Origin: an uncultured Prevotella sp.
GTDB taxonomy: Bacteria; Bacteroidota; Bacteroidia; Bacteroidales; Bacteroidaceae
Length of the DNA: 64,000 bases
NCBI GenBank assembly: GCA_947170725.1
Contig: CAMVUM010000009.1
Coordinates: 1-64,000 of the forward strand
Direction: 5' to 3'
Part shown: positions 9,592 through 17,866 of the stretch, in pieces
Position numbering within the stretch: the first letter of the stretch is position 1
Layout: the number at the start of each line of letters is the position of its first letter
Made by a program: the position numbers and the translations under genes
The notes under the pieces: model-generated
Told to the model about the DNA's origin: nothing
Databases searched by the model: none
What the model saw: only the letters and a program-made list of their open reading frames with translations

Positions 9592-9992
9592 AAAAGCAGT
9601 GTCCCTATAAGCCGGGTTCTGTTCTGCGACTGTATGACAGCCGCAGCGTCTGTCATTTATCTAATCCGTATGTCACCACACGGCTCAAGCATTCTACCCT
9701 CCATCGTATAACCGAAGTATTTGGGCGGGCAGCCCTCAGACGATGGTTTACGCGAACTTGCAGCCTCCAGACGGCACAGCCCGCCGATCACCCGGCGGCT
9801 GGTGGTCTCTTACACACACCTTCTCACCCTTACCGCAACGCCTTTTCAGGCCTTTGCCGGCGGTTGTTTTCTTCTGCCGTATCCTGCCGTCACCGACAGC
9901 TTCTATTTTCGGAAGTGGAGCGCCCTGCGCTGCCCGGACTTTCCTCCCGCACCCCTATACGGATGCCGGCAACAGACCGGAACACTGCTTTC
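9592..9992 (-). ncRNA. rnpB: RNase P RNA
   Basis: Read on the minus strand the sequence carries the bacterial RNase P RNA signatures: GGAGGAAAGTCCGGGC near the 5' end (CR-I, P4 strand) and the 3' sequence ACAGAACCCGGCTTATAGG. The ends pair as helix P1, AGCAGTGTTCC with GGGACACTGCT, which fixes both boundaries. The length of about 401 nt fits a Bacteroidota type A molecule. The 5' end lies 7 nt after a full promoter. It is the catalytic subunit that matures tRNA 5' ends. Confidence 0.96.
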
Positions 9993-9998
9993 CGTATG

Positions 9999-10029
9999 CA
10001 AAAGTACATCAATTTGACGGGACGGCAAA
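9999..10029 (-). promoter_or_regulatory. Promoter of rnpB
   Basis: On the minus strand TTTG (10029-10026), exactly 19 bp, then TACTTTTG (10006-9999) match the Bacteroidota consensus. The -7 box ends 7 nt before the P1-defined 5' end of RNase P RNA at 9992, so promoter and RNA boundary support each other. Confidence 0.85.
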
Positions 10030-10358
10030 ATAAAAGCAGGATATTTTCAGTTTTTTGGGAAGAGAGGATGTGGCTTTTCAACTTTCTACTTTTAATTTTA
10101 AACTTTCAACCCAAAAGCGCAAAGCCACAAAGGTCTTTATCATAAGAAGTCTATTATTATTTTGATTCCAAAGACGCAAAGATAAATTCAAGATGCGGAG
10201 GATTTGAAATCATCTCTCCATAAATACTTTTATTATTGTGCTTTTTTGAAGAAGGAGGGTATGCGGATGTGAGACACCACGATTTGGCGTCTCTACAATT
10301 CCCTTCATAAACCCAATCTACTCCCCATGGAGGATGGATGTTTTTCCGGTGGCCCCAA
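10030..10358. other. Intergenic stretch with no gene seen
   Basis: No ORF here looks real. A minus-strand TATCTTTG (10184-10177) resembles a -7 box but has no partner at the right distance. The stretch ends at repeat copy B. Confidence 0.4.
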
Positions 10359-10760
10359 CTGTTAAAAACTCGGAAGAAATCAGACAAATGACTTCAAATC
10401 CTTGCAATATTCTGAAATTATTTTCCCGAGGGTGTAAATTCGCGAAATTTGAGCGTGTATTTTTTTCTTACTGAGCATCAATCCGTTACGACAGAATTTC
10501 CGGAAGTGTGCAGTTTTTTGTACGCTTTCTTTCTGCCGTAAGGGCCTCCCGGGATTGCAACGGGGCCGTTGTCGCATTGCAACGGAGCTGCCGTCGTCTT
10601 CCAACAACGGCCCCGTTGCACCCCCGGGAGGCCCTCCTTGCCCGGCGATGAACATTTTGGGGAGAGAAATAGGACCAAAACCGTAAAAAATCCGGCATTT
10701 TTCCCGTATCGTCACTTCTATTTTGCGATTTTTCATATGTTAAATTCCGTGATATTATAA
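10359..10760 (+). repeat. ~400-bp dispersed intergenic repeat, copy B
   Basis: This copy runs from CTGTTAAAAACTCGGAAG to TGTTAAATTCCGTGATAT and matches copies A and C in its flanks. Its core forms the strongest structure of the three: 10542-10571 (GGGCCTCCCGGG, 3 nt, GCAACGGGGCCGTTG) pairs with 10605-10634 (CAACGGCCCCGTTGC, 3 nt, CCCGGGAGGCCC), leaving a 33-nt loop. No transposase gene is associated. Role unknown. Confidence 0.8.
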
Positions 10761-11040
10761 CAACAATCCCCCACCCCGTCCATAGCTGACGACGGCGTGA
10801 TGAACATTCCCGTTCAATGACATCAAAAATCCTACGCATGCCGAAAGGACATCGGAAGAACTCCTACACGGCCGGCCGTAAATCCGCATCAAGCCCTAAA
10901 TACGATACCACATATGACAAATAAACCTCTTTTTATGACTTTTAAGACAGTTTTTACGCGTTTTACGTAAGCCAGACTGATTTATTGTTTAAGAAACTTT
11001 AAAAAGCTTTTGAGTTTTCTTTTATATCTAAGAATATAAT
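10761..11040. other. Upstream region of the inositol gene set
   Basis: No gene is seen between the repeat and the promoter at 11041. The sequence becomes T-rich just before the -7 box. Confidence 0.4.
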
Positions 11041-11048
11041 TATCTTTG
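11041..11048 (+). promoter_or_regulatory. -7 promoter box (TATCTTTG)
   Basis: A perfect TATCTTTG -7 element lies 20 nt upstream of the ATG at 11069. The -33 region (TTTTCTTTTA) is only a weak match. The short leader favours ATG 11069 as the start. Confidence 0.6.
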
Positions 11049-11068
11049 CCACGAAAAAAAAAGTTAAA

Positions 11069-11881
11069 ATGCGCCTACATCATATTTTGGCCATTGGCAG
11101 AGCTGAGCGTTACTCCCCTAACTCGGTGGGAAAAGACGCAGCTATTCTTGCGTGCGTGTGTTATGAGCTCACGCGTGCGGGCTATGTTGTGGAAACCATC
11201 AGCGAGACACAGTTGGGGGAAATCATGCCTGACATCAGAATCTGTCTGACAATGGGACGCAACCCGAAAACACTGGAACTGCTTGACGCCGCAAGCCAGC
11301 GTGGCGTGACAGTAATCAACAGTCCGGAGAGTGTCCGCTTGTGCTGTCACCGCAGAGAGCTTGACGTCGTCCTGCGCCGTGCCGGAGTCAGCGTTCCTTT
11401 CACGGAAAGCGACAACGGCTATTGGCTCAAACGGGCCGACGGTACGTCCGAAGGGCCTGGCGACATTCGTTTTGCAGCAGACAGCGCTGAAAGAGACCGC
11501 ACAATGGAGGATATGAGACGCGAAGGCATTAACGACGTGATTGTGAGTGCCCATATTCCGGGCGACCTCCTGAAGTTCTACGGCGTCAGAGGCTCCGGAT
11601 TCTTCCGTACGTTCTATCCCGGAGATGACGGCCAATGGAAGTTCTGCGATGAGAAGCACAACGGCCGGCCCCACCACTACGCATTCAGCATGGATGCGCT
11701 CCACGCTATGGCAGAGAAGGCCGCAATAGCTTCTGGGACCGTCATCTACGGAGGCGACGCAATAATCGGAGAAGACGGACAGGCAATTGTCATCGACTTC
11801 AACGACTGGCCAAGTTTCTCTCGCTGCCGCGACGAAGCCGCACAGGCAATTGCCAGAGTCATAACGTCCGGACTGATATGA
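11069..11881 (+). CDS. ATP-grasp-like protein, function unknown
   Basis: This 270-aa cytoplasmic protein has the general layout of RimK-type ATP-grasp ligases. INSPESVRLCCHRRELDVVL (about 85-104) resembles the family's 'INSP..I..C.DK' segment and is followed by AGVSVPFT. The C-terminal IYGGDAIIGEDG and VIDFNDWPSF resemble the metal-binding Glu/Asp-Asn motif. Glycine-rich and basic segments lie between. Ligation of a carboxylate to an amine or thiol is possible, but the substrate is unknown. Its stop overlaps the next start in ATGA (11878-11881), and an inositol-phosphate synthase follows, so a role in inositol-related metabolism is conceivable but unproven. Confidence 0.7.
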   Translation: MRLHHILAIGRAERYSPNSVGKDAAILACVCYELTRAGYVVETISETQLGEIMPDIRICLTMGRNPKTLELLDAASQRGVTVINSPESVRLCCHRRELDVVLRRAGVSVPFTESDNGYWLKRADGTSEGPGDIRFAADSAERDRTMEDMRREGINDVIVSAHIPGDLLKFYGVRGSGFFRTFYPGDDGQWKFCDEKHNGRPHHYAFSMDALHAMAEKAAIASGTVIYGGDAIIGEDGQAIVIDFNDWPSFSRCRDEAAQAIARVITSGLI

Positions 11882-12624
11882 CAAGCTACCATCAAGAAAA
11901 GATACTATATAAAGCAATGATTGACTTACGGAAAGACACCAAAGGATATATATTCGACTATGGCGGCACGCTCGACACAGGCGGATGTCATTGGGGCAAA
12001 AGAATATGGCACGCCTACGTGAAATGTAATGTTCCAGTCAGCGAAGAGCTGTTCCGCGAGGCATACGTATATGCCGAACGGGAACTCGGACGCAATCCCA
12101 TCATCCAACCCGACTATACGTTCCGCAAGACACTTGACGTCAAAATCCGAATCGAAATGGAATATATTTCGGAAAAACTTCAGAAGTTTGACGCCAGTCT
12201 GTGGCATGCTCCCGTTCTGAACATGCTCTATGAGGCAACACGCGAGGAAACAGCCCGCAGCCGATGCGTCCTTGAGGAAATCGGCAGCCGGTATCCTATG
12301 GTGCTGGTGAGCAATTTCTACGGCAATATAGCCACTGTCCTCCAGGAGTTCGGGCTGGACAGCTTCTTCCAAAGCATCGTGGAAAGTGCCGTCGTTGGTG
12401 TCCGCAAGCCGGATCCGCGCATATTCACTCTGGGAGTCGAAGCGCTCGGTATGAAACCTGAAGAGGTAACGGTCGTCGGCGACAGCTACGACAAGGATAT
12501 CATACCCGCCCGTAAAGCCGGATGCCGGACGATATGGATGAAGGGAGAAGGATGGACGGACAACGAACCGGAAAACATGACAGCAGCCGACATGATAATC
12601 GGAAAGCTGGATGAACTGATATAA
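11878..12624 (+). CDS. HAD-superfamily hydrolase with altered motif I
   Basis: This 248-aa protein is a haloacid dehalogenase-type phosphatase with an alpha-helical cap. Motif I reads FDYGGTLD, so the second catalytic aspartate of DxD is replaced by glycine. Motif II is LVSN, motif III KPDPRIFTLG and motif IV VGDSYDKDI. The start at 11878 overlaps the previous stop; Met14 at 11917 is an alternative that begins closer to motif I. It ends 29 bp before inositol-phosphate synthase, so removal of the phosphate from inositol phosphate or a lipid derivative is a reasonable guess. The missing acid/base Asp could lower or change activity. Confidence 0.82.
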   Translation: MTSYHQEKILYKAMIDLRKDTKGYIFDYGGTLDTGGCHWGKRIWHAYVKCNVPVSEELFREAYVYAERELGRNPIIQPDYTFRKTLDVKIRIEMEYISEKLQKFDASLWHAPVLNMLYEATREETARSRCVLEEIGSRYPMVLVSNFYGNIATVLQEFGLDSFFQSIVESAVVGVRKPDPRIFTLGVEALGMKPEEVTVVGDSYDKDIIPARKAGCRTIWMKGEGWTDNEPENMTAADMIIGKLDELI

Positions 12625-12653
12625 TACAACATTTTTATATACAAATCAAGGTA

Positions 12654-13982
12654 ATGAAACAAACTAATGTAAAGCCGGCTGACGGCAAATTAGGAATTCT
12701 CGTCGTGGGTAACGGTGCCGTTTCCACGACATTCATGACTGGTGTACTCATGACCCGCCGCGGACTGGCCAAGCCTGTCGGTTCAATGACGCAGTATGAC
12801 AAGATACGTGTCGGCAAGGGTAACGACAAGAAATATCTCGCTTACGACGAGATTGTGCCGCTGACCAAGCTGGACGATATCGTTTTCGGCACATGGGACG
12901 TCTATCCTCAGAACGCCTATCAGGCAGCCATGTATGCCGAGGTTCTAAAGGAGAAAGACATAAACCCCGTAAAGGACGAATTGGAAAAAATCGTCCCCAT
13001 GAAGGCCGCTTTTGACAAAAACTACGCAAAGCGTCTTGACGGCGACAACGTCAAGGACTGCAATACGCGCTGGGAGATGGTTGAGGCCCTGCGTGAGGAC
13101 ATCCGCACGTTCAAGGAGAAGAACGGTTGCGCACGCATCGTCGTTCTTTGGGCTGCCTCAACGGAAATCTATGTTCCGGTATATGAGCCTGTCCACAACA
13201 CTCTGGAGGCACTGGAAAAGGCCATGAAAGAGGACGACCGCGAACACATCGCACCGTCCATGTGCTACGCCTACGCCGCACTGGCCGAGGGAGCACCGTT
13301 CATCATGGGCGCCCCCAACACCACGGTTGACATCCCCGCCATGTGGGAGCTGGCCGAGAAAACAAAGATGCCTATCGCCGGCAAGGACTTCAAGACCGGC
13401 CAGACACTCGTCAAGAGCGGTTTTTCACCAATCATCGGAACACGCTGCCTGGGTCTGAGCGGATGGTTCTCGACAAACATCCTCGGCAACCGCGACGGTC
13501 TCGTGCTCGACGAGCCGGCCAACTTCCGCACAAAGGAGGTCAGCAAGCTCTCAACCCTGGAAACAATCCTGAAGCCAGAAGCACAGCCCGACCTCTACGG
13601 CCACGGAAACGACGAGGACACGCAGTACTATCATAAGGTGCGCATCAACTATTATCCGCCGCGCAACGACAACAAAGAAGGTTGGGACAACATCGACATC
13701 TTCGGATGGATGGGCTATCCCATGCAGATCAAGATCAACTTCCTCTGCCGCGACTCCATCCTTGCCGCTCCGCTCTGCCTTGACCTCTGTCTGCTGAGCG
13801 ACCTTGCCGCACGTGCCGGACGCTACGGAACACAGCGCTTCCTGAGCTTCTACCTGAAGAGCCCGATGCATGACTATACACGTGGCGAAGAGCCCGTCAA
13901 CCACCTCTATCAGCAGTACACGATGCTGAAGAACGCCATCCGCGAGATGGGCGGCTACGAGGCTGACGAGGAAATCGACTGA
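12654..13982 (+). CDS. ino1: myo-Inositol-1-phosphate synthase
   Basis: This 442-aa NAD-dependent enzyme isomerises glucose 6-phosphate to myo-inositol phosphate. The N-terminal Rossmann segment reads LGILVVGNGAVSTTFMTGVL (about 12-31). VVLWAASTE, GAPFIMGAPNT and GKDFKTGQTLVKSGFSPIIG are conserved in the active site and carry the catalytic lysines. In gut Bacteroides the homologous enzyme feeds phosphatidylinositol and inositol sphingolipid synthesis (established there). No lipid transferase is seen nearby here, unlike that cluster. It is the last gene of a three-gene co-directional set. Confidence 0.93.
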   Translation: MKQTNVKPADGKLGILVVGNGAVSTTFMTGVLMTRRGLAKPVGSMTQYDKIRVGKGNDKKYLAYDEIVPLTKLDDIVFGTWDVYPQNAYQAAMYAEVLKEKDINPVKDELEKIVPMKAAFDKNYAKRLDGDNVKDCNTRWEMVEALREDIRTFKEKNGCARIVVLWAASTEIYVPVYEPVHNTLEALEKAMKEDDREHIAPSMCYAYAALAEGAPFIMGAPNTTVDIPAMWELAEKTKMPIAGKDFKTGQTLVKSGFSPIIGTRCLGLSGWFSTNILGNRDGLVLDEPANFRTKEVSKLSTLETILKPEAQPDLYGHGNDEDTQYYHKVRINYYPPRNDNKEGWDNIDIFGWMGYPMQIKINFLCRDSILAAPLCLDLCLLSDLAARAGRYGTQRFLSFYLKSPMHDYTRGEEPVNHLYQQYTMLKNAIREMGGYEADEEID

Positions 13983-13993
13983 TAACATTATTT

Positions 13994-14106
13994 CAAAGGA
14001 GTGAGGAGTAGGAAACGAGGAGCGGGACATGCTTATGCGGAATAGTCATTTCCGCAGAAACATATCTCCCTCCTCTCTCCTAACTTCCCACTCCTCTCCT
14101 TTTAAG
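13994..14106. repeat. Two-level inverted repeat (possible terminator or leader structure)
   Basis: AAAGGAGTGAGGAGTAGGAA near 13994 is roughly complementary to TTCCCACTCCTCTCCTTT near 14088-14105. Inside lies a perfect GCGGAA(7 nt)TTCCGC hairpin at 14037-14055. The whole intergenic region can fold back on itself. It could end transcription of ino1 or shape the leader of the next gene. Confidence 0.55.
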
Positions 14107-14116
14107 ATAAAAAGAT

Positions 14117-16750
14117 TTGAATAATCACAGGACTACATATTTATTTTCATTACTGCTGGTCATGCTGACGGCACTGCCTTTGCATGCACAGCTGACAGGA
14201 TATGTCATCGACGACGCGACGGGTGACAGCATCCCATACGCCAGCGTAATATACAAGGGACACGACATCGCTGTGGTGTCAAACCTCAGCGGACGCTACA
14301 GCATAGCACGCCATGACGGATGGCAACTGACGTTCAGCGCAGTAGGATATGTGCCGAAGACACTGACCGTCAGCACAAAGACCAAGAACCGGACTGACGT
14401 GCGTCTGAAGCCGGACACGCGCACCCTGAAGGAAGTGACCATCAAGACGAAACGCCAGCGCTACAGCCGTAAGAACAATCCGGCCGTAGAGCTGATGAAG
14501 AAGGTCATCGAAAAGAAGAAACAGACAGACCTGAGCAACCGTGACTTCTACCAATATAACAAGTATCAGAAGCTCACGATGGCACTCAACGACATAACGG
14601 AGGAGCGACTGAACTCCCCGAAATTCAAGAAAGCGGCATGGCTGCGCGATCAGGTGGAGCTGTGCCCGTACAACAAGAAGCTGATTCTGCCGCTGACGGT
14701 GGACGAGACCGTCACACAGAAGATATACCGAAAGAGCCCTCACACGGAAAAGGACATTGTCAAGGGCCAGAACTCCTCCGGCGTCAACGAACTATTCCAG
14801 ACGGGCGACATCCTCACCACCGTGCTCAAAGACGTCTTCACCGACGTCAACATATACGACGACCAAGTGCGCCTGCTGCAGTATCCGTTCACTTCGCCGA
14901 TAGGCAAAAACGCCATAGCCTTCTACCGCTACTACATCGAAGACACTATCTATGTAGACCGCGACAAGTGCATACACCTCCACTTCCTGCCCAACAACCA
15001 GCAGGACTTCGGATTCAGGGGCGACATCTACATCCTCGCCGACTCTTCATATCAGGTCAAGCGCTGCGAGCTGACCATCCCGAAGAAGAGCGACGTCAAC
15101 TTCGTGGAGAACCTCCGCGTGGAACAGGAATTCACAATGCTGCCCGACAGCAGCTGGGTTCTTACGGTTGACGACATGATTGCCGAGCTGAAAATAGCGA
15201 ACTTCATACAGAAGGCCGTCGTCATACGCACCACCCGATTGAGCGACTACGCCTTCGACGACCTTCCGCGACAACTCTTCAAGGGCAAGGCACGTGAGGT
15301 CAAGGAGGCCGACGCCATGATGCGTGACGACGAGTTCTGGAACAAATACCGTCAAGTGAATCTCACCAAAAGCGAGAGCAAGATGGACGCTTTCGTCCAC
15401 AATCTCGAACAGATAAAAGGGTTCAAGTATATCATCTTCGGTGCAAGGGCTTTCATAGAGAACTTCGTGGAGACAGGCAACCCGAGCAAGGTTGACCTCG
15501 GCCCCATCAACACGATGCTGACGAGCAACAGCATCGACGGTTTCAGAACGCGAATAAGTGCACAGACAACGGCAAAACTGCACAAACAGATTTTCGGCTC
15601 GGGCTATTATGCCCACGGATGGGGCAGTCACAAGAACTACTATAAGGGTGAGTTCATCTATTCCTTCAACAAGAAGGAGTATCTGCCGCGCGAGTTCCCC
15701 AAGCACACGCTGTCCGTCATGTCGACATTTGACGTCTGCTCGCCGTCCGACAAGTTCATGCGGACGGACAAGGACAACGTCTTCACATCGTTCAAGTGGA
15801 CGAAGGTAGACGCCATGATGTTCTACAACCGTCAGGAACTGACCTACGAAAGGGAGGAAGACTGGGGCTTCAAGACAACCGTATCTATGAAGACGGAAGA
15901 GAACGAGGCCTGCGGAAATCTCTATTTCACACCGATGAACGAGTGGGCGGAATGGTCAAAACAGCCCTCCGTGGACGCTGCTGCAACAACAACAGATGCC
16001 GGCCAAACAGCCGCAACGGCTCCGTCGTCCGTCCGTCCGTCCCACTTCTTCCGCACGACAGAACTCCGGGCCGAACTGAGATTCGCCCCTGGCGAAACAT
16101 ACATCAACACCAAGCAGAGACGGTTGAAAATCAATCTCGACGCTCCGGTGTTCACAATTGGCCACACGCTCGGTCTTAAAGACTTCCTCGGAGGCGACTA
16201 CCGCTACAACTACACGGAACTGAGCATCTACAAACGCTTCTGGATGAACAGCTGGGGAAAGATTGACTGCTACGTGCGTGGCGGCATACAGTGGGACAAA
16301 GTGCCTTTCCCGCTGCTCTGCATGCCGGCCACCAACCTTTCATATATCATTCAGGACCAGACCTTCCAGCTCATAAACAACATGGAGTTCCTCAACGACC
16401 GATTTGTCAGCGCTGAGGTCAGCTGGGACTTCAACGGCAAAATCTTCAACCGTATTCCGCTCATCAAGAAGCTGAAATGGCGCGAATATCTCGCCGTGAG
16501 ATGCCTGTGGGGCGACTTGAGCGACAAGAACAACCCCTATCTGGCCCAAAACGCCAACGACGGAGTGCTGATGATGTTCCCCGAGGAGTCACACATAATG
16601 AATCCAGAGGTTCCATACGTTGAAATCTCGGCTGGCATACACAACATATTCAAGATAGTGCACATCGAATATACGCGGCGTCTCAACTATCTCGATTTGC
16701 CGACGGCCCACAAGCATGGCATACGCTTCATGATAAGAATGACCTTCTGA
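14117..16750 (+). CDS. DUF5686 / carboxypeptidase-regulatory-like outer membrane protein
   Basis: This 877-aa protein starts at a TTG codon, which places a good signal peptide (TTYLFSLLLVMLTALPLHAQ) at the N-terminus; the next in-frame ATG is inside the signal peptide. Residues ~26-100 form a CarboxypepD_reg-like domain (GYVIDDATGDSIPYASVIYK). The remaining ~770 residues match the layout of DUF5686 proteins, ending in beta-strands with a terminal aromatic residue (RFMIRMTF), which suggests an outer membrane barrel. A low-complexity Ala/Thr insertion (DAAATTTDAGQTAATAP) lies near residue 620. Function of the family is unknown. It is common in Bacteroidota. Confidence 0.85.
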   Translation: MNNHRTTYLFSLLLVMLTALPLHAQLTGYVIDDATGDSIPYASVIYKGHDIAVVSNLSGRYSIARHDGWQLTFSAVGYVPKTLTVSTKTKNRTDVRLKPDTRTLKEVTIKTKRQRYSRKNNPAVELMKKVIEKKKQTDLSNRDFYQYNKYQKLTMALNDITEERLNSPKFKKAAWLRDQVELCPYNKKLILPLTVDETVTQKIYRKSPHTEKDIVKGQNSSGVNELFQTGDILTTVLKDVFTDVNIYDDQVRLLQYPFTSPIGKNAIAFYRYYIEDTIYVDRDKCIHLHFLPNNQQDFGFRGDIYILADSSYQVKRCELTIPKKSDVNFVENLRVEQEFTMLPDSSWVLTVDDMIAELKIANFIQKAVVIRTTRLSDYAFDDLPRQLFKGKAREVKEADAMMRDDEFWNKYRQVNLTKSESKMDAFVHNLEQIKGFKYIIFGARAFIENFVETGNPSKVDLGPINTMLTSNSIDGFRTRISAQTTAKLHKQIFGSGYYAHGWGSHKNYYKGEFIYSFNKKEYLPREFPKHTLSVMSTFDVCSPSDKFMRTDKDNVFTSFKWTKVDAMMFYNRQELTYEREEDWGFKTTVSMKTEENEACGNLYFTPMNEWAEWSKQPSVDAAATTTDAGQTAATAPSSVRPSHFFRTTELRAELRFAPGETYINTKQRRLKINLDAPVFTIGHTLGLKDFLGGDYRYNYTELSIYKRFWMNSWGKIDCYVRGGIQWDKVPFPLLCMPATNLSYIIQDQTFQLINNMEFLNDRFVSAEVSWDFNGKIFNRIPLIKKLKWREYLAVRCLWGDLSDKNNPYLAQNANDGVLMMFPEESHIMNPEVPYVEISAGIHNIFKIVHIEYTRRLNYLDLPTAHKHGIRFMIRMTF

Positions 16751-16867
16751 GACACCACGTCATGAAGCCGCCGTGAACCCTGCGGAGGAAAAGAAATTTC
16801 CACATAATGCAACTTTCTCATGACTCTTTCCGTCAAACAGTCATACAGACATAAAAGGAAAGAGAAC

Positions 16868-17656
16868 ATGAGAAAGTTTTTTTTATTGCTACTGGCTATC
16901 TCCGCCATTGCCTTATGTGAGGCAAAAAGCAAGAAGGTGACAGCAACTACAGAGAACCGCAATACTGCAACCTTCAAGCGAATCAGTATGAGCGGGCCCA
17001 TCGACGTTATCTACACGCAAGGCCCAAAGTGCTCCGTGAAAGTGACATCCCCAAAGGAACTGATGAAAAACGTCAGGACCGGTGTCAAGAACGGCTCTCT
17101 TTTCATCTCGTATGAAGGCAAAAACGGCATGTCATTCACGGTAAACAACCTCAGCAATATATTCAGGGCGATTGTCGGCGAAAGTTCCGCCTGTGACGGG
17201 ATAACAGTCTATGTCACCTCTCCCGATATCATAGAAATCAGCCTTACGGGCTCTGGCGATTTCGTTAGCCGCAACAGAATTGACACGGACAAAATGGTGT
17301 TGCGGTTGCGCGGGTCCGGCGACATTACACTTCATGACATAATCTGCGATGATATAGACACCGAACTGGTTGGGAGCGGCGACATCAAGCTGCCGAAAAC
17401 CGACGTTCTACGCTCTAAAATATCACTCGTAGGAAGCGGCGACATCGAAATAAGCCAAAGAAACACGCGACACACGGAAATCTCGCTGAAAGGCTCGGGA
17501 GACATCAACGTGACTTTCGCAGGCAGAAAATGCGGCACGGCAAATGCGAGCCTTTACGGTTCCGGAGACATAACCTTGAGCGGACAGCTGAATTCACTCA
17601 AAAAGACAAGCAAAGGAAGCGGTGATTTCCATACACGAAATCTGACCGAGAAATGA
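16868..17656 (+). CDS. Secreted GIN-domain (DUF2807) protein
   Basis: This 262-aa protein has a signal peptide (MRKFFLLLLAISAIALCEA), which selects ATG 16868 over the upstream in-frame start at 16820. The rest is a repetitive beta structure in which GSGD recurs seven times at about 20-25-residue spacing, the hallmark of the GIN/DUF2807 domain ('putative auto-transporter adhesin, head'). It probably folds as a right-handed beta-solenoid outside the cytoplasm. The role is unknown; family members are often near envelope-stress genes, and here HtrA follows. A separate promoter precedes htrA, so the two need not be co-transcribed. Confidence 0.85.
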   Translation: MRKFFLLLLAISAIALCEAKSKKVTATTENRNTATFKRISMSGPIDVIYTQGPKCSVKVTSPKELMKNVRTGVKNGSLFISYEGKNGMSFTVNNLSNIFRAIVGESSACDGITVYVTSPDIIEISLTGSGDFVSRNRIDTDKMVLRLRGSGDITLHDIICDDIDTELVGSGDIKLPKTDVLRSKISLVGSGDIEISQRNTRHTEISLKGSGDINVTFAGRKCGTANASLYGSGDITLSGQLNSLKKTSKGSGDFHTRNLTEK

Positions 17657-17783
17657 CATGAAGACAGCCGGCATACAGATTCTGTCAACAGTTTAAACAT
17701 TTGTAAAATTCCGCCACAACTGCGCAAACAGCCGTTAATGGCCGTTTGCAAATTGTTAAATTGCGACAAATAAGAACGACAGA

Positions 17784-17816
17784 TTGTCAGAAAAAGGATT
17801 TTTGCTTATATATTTG
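17784..17816 (+). promoter_or_regulatory. Predicted htrA promoter
   Basis: TATATTTG at 17809-17816 is a good -7 box. The best -33 match is TTGT at 17784-17787 with 21 bp between. Transcription would begin about 45 nt before the ATG at 17867. Confidence 0.55.
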
Positions 17817-17866
17817 CACGCAGAAAACAGGAATAACATAACGTAATAAACAAAAACAGAACAAAG

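Noticed and set aside
9721..10145. Plus-strand ORFs of 93-98 codons over the RNase P RNA gene
   Set aside because: They lie opposite a well-supported structured RNA and have no protein-like features.
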